Below are positions 1-6,533 of a stretch of DNA of 14,639 nt, piece after piece. This DNA is from Bacteroidota bacterium (GTDB taxonomy: Bacteria; Bacteroidota; Bacteroidia; Bacteroidales; VadinHA17). A program made the position numbers and the translations under genes. The notes under the pieces are model-generated. The model had not been told where the DNA came from. It did not search any database and was given only the letters and a program-made list of their open reading frames with translations. The stretch spans positions 1 through 14,639 of the forward strand of contig JAKAXP010000028.1 of assembly GCA_021816545.1 (NCBI GenBank), in the 5' to 3' direction. Position 1 is the first letter of the stretch, and every line of letters starts with the position of its first letter.

Positions 1-10
1 GTGCAGTCAT
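1..10 (-). CDS. 5' end of a gene leaving the left edge
   Basis: Read on the minus strand, an ATG at 10-8 is followed by ACT and GCA before the window ends, so only the residues M-T-A are visible. A purine-rich stretch (AAAGAGAG) sits just upstream as a possible ribosome binding site, and a very good Bacteroidota-type promoter lies about 25-55 bases upstream. The call rests on this promoter/start arrangement, not on protein similarity. The product cannot be guessed. Confidence 0.45.
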
Positions 11-34
11 CTCTCTTTTTTTTCTTTGTTGACA

Positions 35-66
35 CAAAGTTAAACACATAAATACGGATATCCAAA
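35..66 (-). promoter_or_regulatory. Bacteroidota-type promoter for the leftward gene
   Basis: On the minus strand TTTG (66-63) is followed after 20 bases by TAACTTTG (42-35). This is a full match to the TTTG / TAnnTTTG pattern known for the primary sigma factor of Bacteroides and relatives. Transcription would start around position 28, giving a leader of roughly 18 bases before the ATG at 10. It is the best promoter match in the window. Confidence 0.6.
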
Positions 67-321
67 TCCTAATATCTTAAAATATTGTTAAAGAGATTGT
101 TTTAAAGTCTGTTTCTAAAGTATAATACATACATATTCAGGCATATGTCCGTGACACGTCTAAATTAAGATAAGCGGGTATTTATTTATTATTAGCCTGT
201 AGGGAATTGAGAACGGGAGTGTTGAAACAAGCGGGTGCCAGATGTAAGTATCACAAAGACAATATGATGACATGTTAAACATGATATTGCTATTTTGTTC
301 AGCCGGCCTTTCCCGGAAGTC
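43..321. other. AT-rich non-coding gap between divergent genes
   Basis: No convincing reading frame, tRNA or other RNA gene is visible here. The stretch is clearly more AT-rich than the flanking genes. It holds the upstream part of the leftward promoter, a 13-base palindrome at 271-283, and then the presumed promoter of the hydrolase gene. It probably serves as a divergent regulatory region; an unrecognised small RNA cannot be excluded. Confidence 0.5.
271..283. repeat. 13-base palindrome, possible operator
   Basis: CATGTT and AACATG flank a single central A, giving a 6-1-6 inverted repeat about 40 bases upstream of the presumed promoter of the alpha/beta hydrolase gene. Such short palindromes are typical of dimeric repressor or activator sites, but one this short and AT-rich can occur by chance. 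No regulator is identified. Confidence 0.25.
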
Positions 322-354
322 TTTGCCCGGCATCTTTTCTTTTGATTATCTTTA
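322..354 (+). promoter_or_regulatory. Probable promoter of the hydrolase gene
   Basis: TTTG at 322-325 is followed after 21 bases by TATCTTTA at 347-354, which differs from the Bacteroidota -7 element TAnnTTTG only in the last base. Transcription would start near 360, leaving a very short leader before the ATG at 369. The overlap of this element with an in-frame TTG at 342 argues that the ATG, not the TTG, is the true start. Confidence 0.45.
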
Positions 355-368
355 CAAAAAAGTGCCTT

Positions 369-1181
369 ATGGAGTTAAGAAATTTTCCTTCAGGAAAGAC
401 AGCATTTTACCGCTTTGATGCTTCGGGGGACCCCCGGGCGCTGATTGTTCTTGTGCATGGTCTGGGAGAGCATGCAGGCAGGTATGCGGGCTGGGCTGCG
501 CGTTTCAATGAAAAAGGGGTGACGCTCCTGGCGTTTGACCTTCCGGGGCACGGCCGTACTCCGGGCCGCTGGGGTGTTGTGCCATCGCCGGAGAAGGTTT
601 ATGATACAATTGATGAGATACTCCGCGAGGTATCCGGGAGTTTCCCGGGGGTGCCTGTATTCCTGTATGGTCACAGTTTGGGCGGCGGAATAGTGCTTAA
701 CTATCTCATCCGCAGGAAACCGTCACTGACCGGTGCCATAGTGACATCGCCATGGGTGATCCTCTCGGAGACTCCTCCTGCCTTCAAGGTCTTCGTTGCA
801 AAGATAGCCGGGACGATAATGCCAGGCATGACTCAGCCGTCAGGGCTCAAGACCGAGTACCTGTCGCGTGATCCGGAGGTGGTGAATGCCTACCAGCATG
901 ACCCGCTTGTCCACGGGCAGATTTCCGCGGGCCTTTACCTGTGGATGTCAGGTGCCGCCGAGGAAACGCTTGCACGTGCAGGTGAGATCTCGGTTCCTCT
1001 GCTGCTGGCGCATGGCAGGAATGACATGATCACATCGCCCTCGGGTTCAGTTCAGGTTGCAGGGTCGGCTCCGCGCGCCACCCTCAAGCTCTGGGACGAG
1101 GGGTACCACGAGCTGCACAATGATCCTCTCAAGGAGGAGCACTTTGAATTCATCACCGAGTGGATGGACACCCTTTTATAA
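369..1181 (+). CDS. Alpha/beta hydrolase, monoacylglycerol lipase-like
   Basis: The predicted 270-residue protein is a serine hydrolase of the Hydrolase_4 / monoacylglycerol lipase group, enzymes that cleave ester bonds in monoacylglycerols or lysophospholipids. Visible motifs: the oxyanion-side loop HGLGEH (30-35), the nucleophile elbow GHSLGG (101-106, Ser103), a probable acid in HGRND (Asp219) and a probable catalytic His in GYHELHND (His247). The DPLVHG segment near 178-183 is also typical of this group. Full length for the family. No signal peptide, so probably cytoplasmic. I chose the ATG at 369 over an in-frame TTG at 342 because the TTG lies inside the presumed promoter. The GSCFA gene starts 9 bases after the stop, so the two are very likely co-transcribed. 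Family is secure; substrate is inferred. Confidence 0.9.
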   Translation: MELRNFPSGKTAFYRFDASGDPRALIVLVHGLGEHAGRYAGWAARFNEKGVTLLAFDLPGHGRTPGRWGVVPSPEKVYDTIDEILREVSGSFPGVPVFLYGHSLGGGIVLNYLIRRKPSLTGAIVTSPWVILSETPPAFKVFVAKIAGTIMPGMTQPSGLKTEYLSRDPEVVNAYQHDPLVHGQISAGLYLWMSGAAEETLARAGEISVPLLLAHGRNDMITSPSGSVQVAGSAPRATLKLWDEGYHELHNDPLKEEHFEFITEWMDTLL

Positions 1182-1190
1182 CCTTCCGAT

Positions 1191-2168
1191 ATGGAACTTT
1201 GGACCGGGGTGCAACTGCCTGCTGCGGCTTCGGAGATCACCTGGGAGACACCGGTGATGTTCCTGGGTTCGTGCTTTGCAAATGAGATCGGATACCGCAT
1301 GGCAGCAGGCAAACTGCCGGTGATGACCAACCCTCACGGCACCCTCTTCAATCCATTTTCAGTGGCCGGTGCCCTTGACCGGTTCATCACCGGCCATGTC
1401 TACACGGAGAATGATATCTACCTTCATCAGGGCAGGTACATGAGCCTTGACCATCATACCGCTTTTTCCTCCTATGAGCGGGATGTTCTCATTGAAAGAC
1501 TGAACGGTGTCAGCCGTACAGCTTCCGCGTTTATCAGGAATGCTTCATTTCTTTTTGTCACATTTGGCACCTCTTATATATATACACTTAAGGAGAGCGG
1601 GGCCATCGTTGCAAACTGTCACAAGCTCCCCTCATCTCTTTTCACCAGGCGGCAGGCCGCATTCACCGGGATAGTGTCACGCTGGAAGGAGACGCTTGAC
1701 CGCCTACATGAGGTCAATCCCGGTCTTAAGGTATGGTTTACTGTCAGTCCTGTCCGCCACCTCAGCGACGGCGCCCATGCCAACCAGCTCAGCAAGGCAC
1801 AGCTTCTCCTTGCCGCGGAGGAGCTACTCGGACATCCCTCCGTTGAAGGATACTTCCCGGCATACGAGATCTTCATGGATGAACTGCGTGATTACCGTTA
1901 CTATGCTGCGGATATGGTTCATCCGTCCGAGACGGCAATAGATTACATCTGGGAAAAATTCTGCACAATCTTTATCCCCGGCCATACCCTCAGGCTGTGG
2001 AACGAGGCCGCAAGGATAACACGTGCCATGGCTCACCGCATCACCGGCGGAAAACCGGAGTCAGCCCCGTTCGCAAATGCGATGCTTGAAAGGATAAGTG
2101 ACCTCAGGAACCGTGCCCCATTCATGAACCTTGATGCGGAGGAGAAGTACTTCAGGGCCCTTTTGTAG
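1191..2168 (+). CDS. GSCFA-domain protein (SGNH-like hydrolase)
   Basis: The 325-residue protein carries the family-naming motif G-S-C-F-A at 26-30 within LGSCFANEIG. Other blocks fit the family: FVTFGTSYIY (122-131), a VWFTVSPVRH segment (181-190), and the C-terminal ELRDYRYYAADMVHPS segment (231-246). GSCFA proteins resemble SGNH/GDSL hydrolases, so Ser27 would be the nucleophile and Asp241/His244 the acid and base; that assignment is my inference. No signal peptide or membrane segment is seen. The family is common in Bacteroidota and Proteobacteria but its substrate is not established to my knowledge. The close spacing to the upstream lipase-like gene suggests joint action on an ester or acyl group. 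Family call strong, role unknown. Confidence 0.88.
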   Translation: MELWTGVQLPAAASEITWETPVMFLGSCFANEIGYRMAAGKLPVMTNPHGTLFNPFSVAGALDRFITGHVYTENDIYLHQGRYMSLDHHTAFSSYERDVLIERLNGVSRTASAFIRNASFLFVTFGTSYIYTLKESGAIVANCHKLPSSLFTRRQAAFTGIVSRWKETLDRLHEVNPGLKVWFTVSPVRHLSDGAHANQLSKAQLLLAAEELLGHPSVEGYFPAYEIFMDELRDYRYYAADMVHPSETAIDYIWEKFCTIFIPGHTLRLWNEAARITRAMAHRITGGKPESAPFANAMLERISDLRNRAPFMNLDAEEKYFRALL

Positions 2169-2237
2169 ATAAAATATTTGAATTATTTAAACAAAATCAT
2201 TTCAAAGTTGTTTTTGTTTCATGAAATCTTAACAGGA

Positions 2238-4634
2238 ATGAAACGCTATACACTATCACTATTGATTATGGCCCTGGCTTATGCAGGGCTTTTCGGCCAG
2301 GCCGGTGGCGGAACAATCCGGGGCCAGGTGGTTGATGCCACCACAAACGAGCCGGTACCTTTTGCCAGTGTTGTGATATGGAATACAACCACCGGAGCCA
2401 TGACCGACTTCGACGGATTTTTTACATTCACAGGCATCAAACCCGGTTTTGTGGAGCTGCGGATCTCTTCTGTCGGCTATAAGCCTTATGTGACGGAGGG
2501 GGTTATGGTTACCAACAATAACGAGGTAAACCTGGTTATCAAACTTGAAGCAACCGTGGTTGAGGTCGGTGACGTAATTGTCAAACCGTCACCCTTCCGC
2601 AAATCTGTTGAAAGCCCCATTTCCGCAAGGATTATTGGCATTCAGGAGATTGAGCTCAATCCGGGAGGCAACCGCGACATCTCAAGGGTTATACAGTCAT
2701 TTCCAGGTGTGGCTTCAACACCTGCCTTCAGGAATGATGTCATAGTCAGGGGAGGAGGGCCGAATGAAAACAGGTTCTTCATTGACAATGTTGAGATACC
2801 GTATCTCAATCACTTTTCGACTCAGGGATCGTCAGGCGGACCTACTGGCATCATCAATGTCGACTTTGTAAGGTCGGTTGACTTCCTCTCCGGGGCGTTC
2901 CCGGCTTCGCGCGGTAACGCGCTGAGCTCGGTGATGGATTTTACCATGATCGAGGGCAACAGGGAGAAGCGTTCACTCAGGGCAACGGTGGGAGCTTCTG
3001 ACCTGGGACTCACATTCAACGGCCCGACCGGGGAGCGCAGCTCTCTTATAGTTTCTGCCCGCCGGTCTTACCTTCAGTTTCTGTTTGGTGTAATAGGACT
3101 TCCTTTCCTTCCCACCTATACTGATTTCCAGTTCAAGTACAAGGTGAAGTTTGACCAGAAGAACGAGCTGACAGTACTTGGAATAGGTGCAAAAGACGAC
3201 TTTAGTCTGAACCTGGAGGCCAATGAGACTGAATACCAGCGCTATATACTTGGATATATTCCAACCCAGGAGCAGTACAGCTATACTGTGGGCGCCGTTT
3301 ACAGGCACTTCCGCAGCAACGGATCCGACATGCTGGTTCTCAGCCGCAATTACCTCAACAATACCCAGTTCAAGTATCTTAACAATGATGATTCAGATCC
3401 TGACAACCTGACATTTGATTACAAGAGCGGTGAGGGAGACATCAGGCTCAGGTATGAACGGACTGTGATATGGCCGAGCTCACTCAGGCTCAGTTACGGT
3501 GCCGGTACGGAGATGTCACGTTACCGCAATGACACTTTCCGTCAGTTCTTTGCCGGTGAAGGACTTGAGACAGAGATATACAATTCAAATCTTGTCTTCT
3601 TCAAATATTCAGCTTTCGGTCAGATAAGTCGTGCCTTCATTGATGAGAGACTAAGGCTTTCGTTTGGCCTCCGTACAGATGCAAACACCTTCTCATCTGA
3701 GATGGCCAACCCGCTGACCCAGATCTCTCCCCGTCTCTCTGCCTCTTTCGCCCTCACAGGTGATGTGAACCTCAACTTCAACGTGGGAAGGTATTACCAG
3801 CTTCCTCCGTACACATCACTCGGTCTTCGTGACAACGACGGCAATTTTGTCAACAGGGACAATAAAATCAAATACCTCGGCGCTGATCATATCGTAGGTG
3901 GTGTGGAGCTTATACCTGACGAGAGGCTGCAGTTCACCCTTGAAGGGTTCTACAAGAGCTATTTTGACTATCCGTTCTCGGTTGCTGACCAGGTACCGCT
4001 TTCAACGAAAAGCGCGGGGTACGGGATCTTCGGTAATGAAGCCCTTGTCTCAACATCAACCGGCAGGGCCTACGGGTTTGAGCTGATGGGACGGGCCAGG
4101 GATTTTGAGGGTCTCAACATGGTCTTCGCCTATACATTCGTGAGAAGCGAGTTTGAAGGAACTGACGGCAATTACATTCCTACTGCGTGGGACAACAGGC
4201 ACCTTATAAGTGTCACAGCCACCAAAACGATCGGCAAGAGCTGGAATGCAGGATTCCGCTGGAGGTATGTGGGAGGTGCTCCCTATACACCATATGACAC
4301 CGACAAATCGTCTTACATTGATGCCTGGAACGTGTCAGGGCAGGGTTATCTCGACTACAGCCGTTTCAACACTGAAAGGCTGAAGGGTTTCAGCCAGCTT
4401 GACATACGCATTGACAAGCAGTTCTACTTTGACAGGTGGTCACTCATGCTTTACCTTGATGTGCAGAATGTATACAATTTCAAAGCTGACCAGCCTGACA
4501 TCCTGGTTCTGCAGACCGATGAGGGAGGCGCTCCCCTGGTAAATCCGCTCGATCCGCAGCGTTACCTCCTGAAATACATTGAGGCTGAAGCCGGAACAGT
4601 GCTTCCCACGATAGGGATTATTATTGAAATCTGA
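2238..4634 (+). CDS. TonB-dependent outer-membrane receptor
   Basis: Predicted 798-residue outer-membrane transporter. An N-terminal signal peptide (about 1-20) is followed by a carboxypeptidase-regulatory-like beta-sandwich (about 26-103: GTIRGQVVDA, then PVPFASV and TDFDGFFTF). Next comes a plug domain (about 127-235, with DVIVRGGGPNENRFFIDNVE at 167-186) and a 22-strand-type barrel to the end. The ATG at 2238 is preferred to an in-frame TTG at 2178 because the signal peptide starts there and AGGA precedes it. At about 800 residues and with no SusD partner, it resembles siderophore, cobalamin or peptide/metal receptors rather than SusC. No clear promoter is seen in the 69-base gap upstream. 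A lipoprotein gene follows after 13 bases and probably acts with it. Substrate unknown. Confidence 0.92.
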   Translation: MKRYTLSLLIMALAYAGLFGQAGGGTIRGQVVDATTNEPVPFASVVIWNTTTGAMTDFDGFFTFTGIKPGFVELRISSVGYKPYVTEGVMVTNNNEVNLVIKLEATVVEVGDVIVKPSPFRKSVESPISARIIGIQEIELNPGGNRDISRVIQSFPGVASTPAFRNDVIVRGGGPNENRFFIDNVEIPYLNHFSTQGSSGGPTGIINVDFVRSVDFLSGAFPASRGNALSSVMDFTMIEGNREKRSLRATVGASDLGLTFNGPTGERSSLIVSARRSYLQFLFGVIGLPFLPTYTDFQFKYKVKFDQKNELTVLGIGAKDDFSLNLEANETEYQRYILGYIPTQEQYSYTVGAVYRHFRSNGSDMLVLSRNYLNNTQFKYLNNDDSDPDNLTFDYKSGEGDIRLRYERTVIWPSSLRLSYGAGTEMSRYRNDTFRQFFAGEGLETEIYNSNLVFFKYSAFGQISRAFIDERLRLSFGLRTDANTFSSEMANPLTQISPRLSASFALTGDVNLNFNVGRYYQLPPYTSLGLRDNDGNFVNRDNKIKYLGADHIVGGVELIPDERLQFTLEGFYKSYFDYPFSVADQVPLSTKSAGYGIFGNEALVSTSTGRAYGFELMGRARDFEGLNMVFAYTFVRSEFEGTDGNYIPTAWDNRHLISVTATKTIGKSWNAGFRWRYVGGAPYTPYDTDKSSYIDAWNVSGQGYLDYSRFNTERLKGFSQLDIRIDKQFYFDRWSLMLYLDVQNVYNFKADQPDILVLQTDEGGAPLVNPLDPQRYLLKYIEAEAGTVLPTIGIIIEI

Positions 4635-4647
4635 AAAACTGAAAGAG

Positions 4648-5391
4648 ATGAAATACACAATAATTTTAATAGCTGCAATTCTGGCATCATGCTCATCAAA
4701 GCCTTCGGCCACCAGGCTGGCGCAGAGGCAGACGGTGAAAGACGTTGTGACAAATGAAGCCGGGAAAGGAGAGGAGATTGAGGTAGGATTCTACGGCGGT
4801 CCCTCCCTTTATTATCCCCTGATGGCCGTATGGCTTGAAGATGAAAACGGGAAATACATTCAGACACTCTTTGTTCCCAGGGCAATTGCCACCGGTGTAT
4901 TCAGGTTCGGATCAAATGCCTCAGGCAAATGGGTGGAGTCAGCAAAGCGTGCACCTCAGACTCTTCCGTACTGGTCACATAAAAGAGGTGTCCTGGCTCC
5001 GGACGGGCTCTACATGCCGGATCCCTCCAATCCTGTTGCCGATGCATACAGCGGTGCAACCCCTACGACAAGCTTTGTTCTTAAAACACGGGCTGACAAT
5101 CCGCTTCCCCCCAGGTTCAAGGTGATGTTCGAGGTTAATCAGAACTGGGACTGGAATGAATACTGGACGAATGACAAATACCCCGGTGATGTAAGGTACC
5201 TCAACAATGCCCAGCCTGCATTGGTTTATGAGGGTGTGATTGACCAGGCTGACCTGCATGACAGGTACCTTCTGAAGCCTGTTGGTCACAGTCATCCCAC
5301 AGGTGAAACAGGCGAACTATTTACTGACCTGAGCACCCTGACAACGGCGCTTCAGATAGCTGATTCGGTAGTTGTTAAAATCCGCAGATAG
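4648..5391 (+). CDS. Lipoprotein, DUF2271-like
   Basis: A 247-residue predicted lipoprotein. The N-terminus has a short hydrophobic segment and a lipobox L-A-S-C with Cys15; the residues after Cys are S-S-K-P-S, without the acidic run that marks surface export in Bacteroidota, so it probably faces the periplasm. The body has an IEVGFYGGPSLYYPLMAVWL strand region (44-63), SGATP at 135-139, and a conserved-looking VNQNWDWNEYWTNDKY block (163-178) followed by QPALVYEGVID (189-199). This pattern resembles the DUF2271 family of periplasmic proteins, a tentative match from memory. An in-frame TTG at 4624 would overlap the receptor gene and put eight charged residues before the signal, so the ATG at 4648 is preferred. 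It lies 13 bases after the TonB receptor, suggesting a ligand-handling partner. Function not established. Confidence 0.72.
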   Translation: MKYTIILIAAILASCSSKPSATRLAQRQTVKDVVTNEAGKGEEIEVGFYGGPSLYYPLMAVWLEDENGKYIQTLFVPRAIATGVFRFGSNASGKWVESAKRAPQTLPYWSHKRGVLAPDGLYMPDPSNPVADAYSGATPTTSFVLKTRADNPLPPRFKVMFEVNQNWDWNEYWTNDKYPGDVRYLNNAQPALVYEGVIDQADLHDRYLLKPVGHSHPTGETGELFTDLSTLTTALQIADSVVVKIRR

Positions 5392-5410
5392 TAATCTGAA
5401 TCAAAGACAA

Positions 5411-5446
5411 ATGCCGGAACCATAAGATAGGTTCCGGCATTTATTT
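5411..5446 (+). terminator. Intrinsic terminator between convergent genes
   Basis: ATGCCGGAACC (5411-5421) pairs perfectly with GGTTCCGGCAT (5430-5440) around an 8-base loop, giving an 11-bp stem followed by a T-rich run (TTATTTTT). It lies 19 bases after the lipoprotein stop and before the 3' end of the convergent regulator gene. The A-rich left flank could also let it serve the minus strand, so it may be bidirectional. Confidence 0.8.
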
Positions 5447-5482
5447 TTACCGGGGTAAGGCTTTGGCATAATTCAGAATAAA

Positions 5483-6373
5483 TCAGAGGCTGTTTGCCCA
5501 TTCCGCCAGCCCGGCGGGTGAGCAGACGGCCTTTGTTTTGCCATTGCTCCAGGTGCCGTTGCTGTCGTATCTTCCTAGGACGAGTACTTTTTTAAGGTCG
5601 AGTTCTTTGGCCATGTCACCGCAGAATCCTCTGACCTCTTCATCCGGTTCGGATGCGGGGAGGTTCAGTGCAAGTACTGAAAATGGCCTGACTGAATGGA
5701 TTCCCCGGATATCTTCAGCAGAGAGGGTGCCTTCGGTATACACAACATCAAATCCCCTTTTCCTGAGAAGATACTTCAGGAATACAAGGTTGTTTTCACT
5801 TTCTGTGTCACCGAGGTTGATTATTGCCGCACTCTGTCCGGTCGGATGAGCTTCATGTGACATGTCCTCAGCAATCAGGATTGTCCTGATGACGTGCCTG
5901 ATGAACTGTTCCTGCGGTTTTGAAATACAGTCAGTCAGCCAGAGTGCCCTGGCCTTTTGCATCAGCGGGTAGAATACATGCAGGTAAGCATCGGCAAGCC
6001 CTTTTTCCCTGACAAACTGGCTCAGTTTTTCCCTGAACTCCTCCTCGCTGAAACGGAGGGCTGACATTATGAGCTCACCCGGTTTGAATGTGCCGTCGCT
6101 TCCTTCTTCTCCGGTACCGGTCCTGAGCACCTCGCGCAGCAGTTCGCTGTCATTTAGCCGTGCTATCTTCGAGATCTTCAGCCCGTTACGGTTAAGAATG
6201 GAGACGGTTATGAGCTTTTTCAGCTCCTCTTCTGTATAATGTCTGATGTTGGAATCGCTCCTTTCGGGTGTAAGGATCCCGTACCTCTTCTCCCACATCC
6301 TGATGGTATGTGCCTTTATACCACAGAAATTCTCCAGATCCTTTATGGAGTATGTCCTGCTTCCTGCATTCAT
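5483..6373 (-). CDS. MerR-family regulator with degenerate B12-binding-like sensor domain
   Basis: The 296-residue protein has an N-terminal MerR winged helix (about 7-75: YSIKDLENFCGIKAHTIRMW, then EKRYGILTP and NIRHYT), an all-helical middle domain (about 95-170) and a Rossmann-like C-terminal domain (about 182-285). This is the layout of CarH/LitR-type regulators, in which cobalamin is held between the last two domains. Here the W-x9-E-H signature reads Trp145-x9-Glu155-Gln156, and the D-x-H-x-x-G signature reads D-T-E-S-E-N from Asp189, so the cobalt-ligand His is replaced by Glu191. B12 or light sensing by the usual mechanism is therefore unlikely. The ATG at 6373 is chosen over a TTG at 6382. 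It is convergent with the lipoprotein gene and divergent from the sigma-54 activator gene. Target genes unknown. Confidence 0.85.
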   Translation of the reverse strand: MNAGSRTYSIKDLENFCGIKAHTIRMWEKRYGILTPERSDSNIRHYTEEELKKLITVSILNRNGLKISKIARLNDSELLREVLRTGTGEEGSDGTFKPGELIMSALRFSEEEFREKLSQFVREKGLADAYLHVFYPLMQKARALWLTDCISKPQEQFIRHVIRTILIAEDMSHEAHPTGQSAAIINLGDTESENNLVFLKYLLRKRGFDVVYTEGTLSAEDIRGIHSVRPFSVLALNLPASEPDEEVRGFCGDMAKELDLKKVLVLGRYDSNGTWSNGKTKAVCSPAGLAEWANSL

Positions 6374-6379
6374 CTCTCT

Positions 6380-6409
6380 CAATGTTACTTACTCAGTGAT
6401 AATAACAAT
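6380..6409 (-). promoter_or_regulatory. Possible promoter of the MerR-type gene
   Basis: On the minus strand ATTG (6409-6406) is followed after 18 bases by TAACATTG (6387-6380), one mismatch from TAnnTTTG. Transcription would begin almost at the ATG at 6373, making the message leaderless or nearly so. The upstream half and the spacing are weaker than in the other promoter calls, so this is tentative. Confidence 0.3.
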
Positions 6410-6484
6410 GACAGAGGTTAAAAGTTTAGAATTATTTATTAATGAACTCATGCCTCCCCTGTCAGAGCCTGAAGGTGTAACAGA

Positions 6485-6516
6485 TTTAACATAATGCAAA
6501 AAAAGTCGTAAATTCG
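6485..6516 (+). promoter_or_regulatory. Probable promoter of the activator-lptE-secG operon
   Basis: TTTA at 6485-6488 is followed after 20 bases by TAAATTCG at 6509-6516, each element one mismatch from the Bacteroidota TTTG / TAnnTTTG pattern. The start of transcription would be near 6523, about 11 bases before the ATG at 6534. It is the only promoter-like site I see before the terminator at 10206, consistent with a single operon of four genes. Confidence 0.45.
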
Positions 6517-6533
6517 CAGTTCATTGGATTCTG

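Noticed and set aside
43..321. tRNA or structured RNA gene in the first non-coding gap
   Set aside because: I found no cloverleaf, T-loop motif or convincing long stem; only a short palindrome.
342..368. Earlier TTG start for the hydrolase
   Set aside because: It overlaps the presumed -7 promoter element, and the family-like sequence begins at or after the ATG at 369.
2178..2237. Earlier TTG start for the TonB receptor
   Set aside because: It would put 20 residues before a good signal peptide; the ATG at 2238 gives a normal signal sequence.
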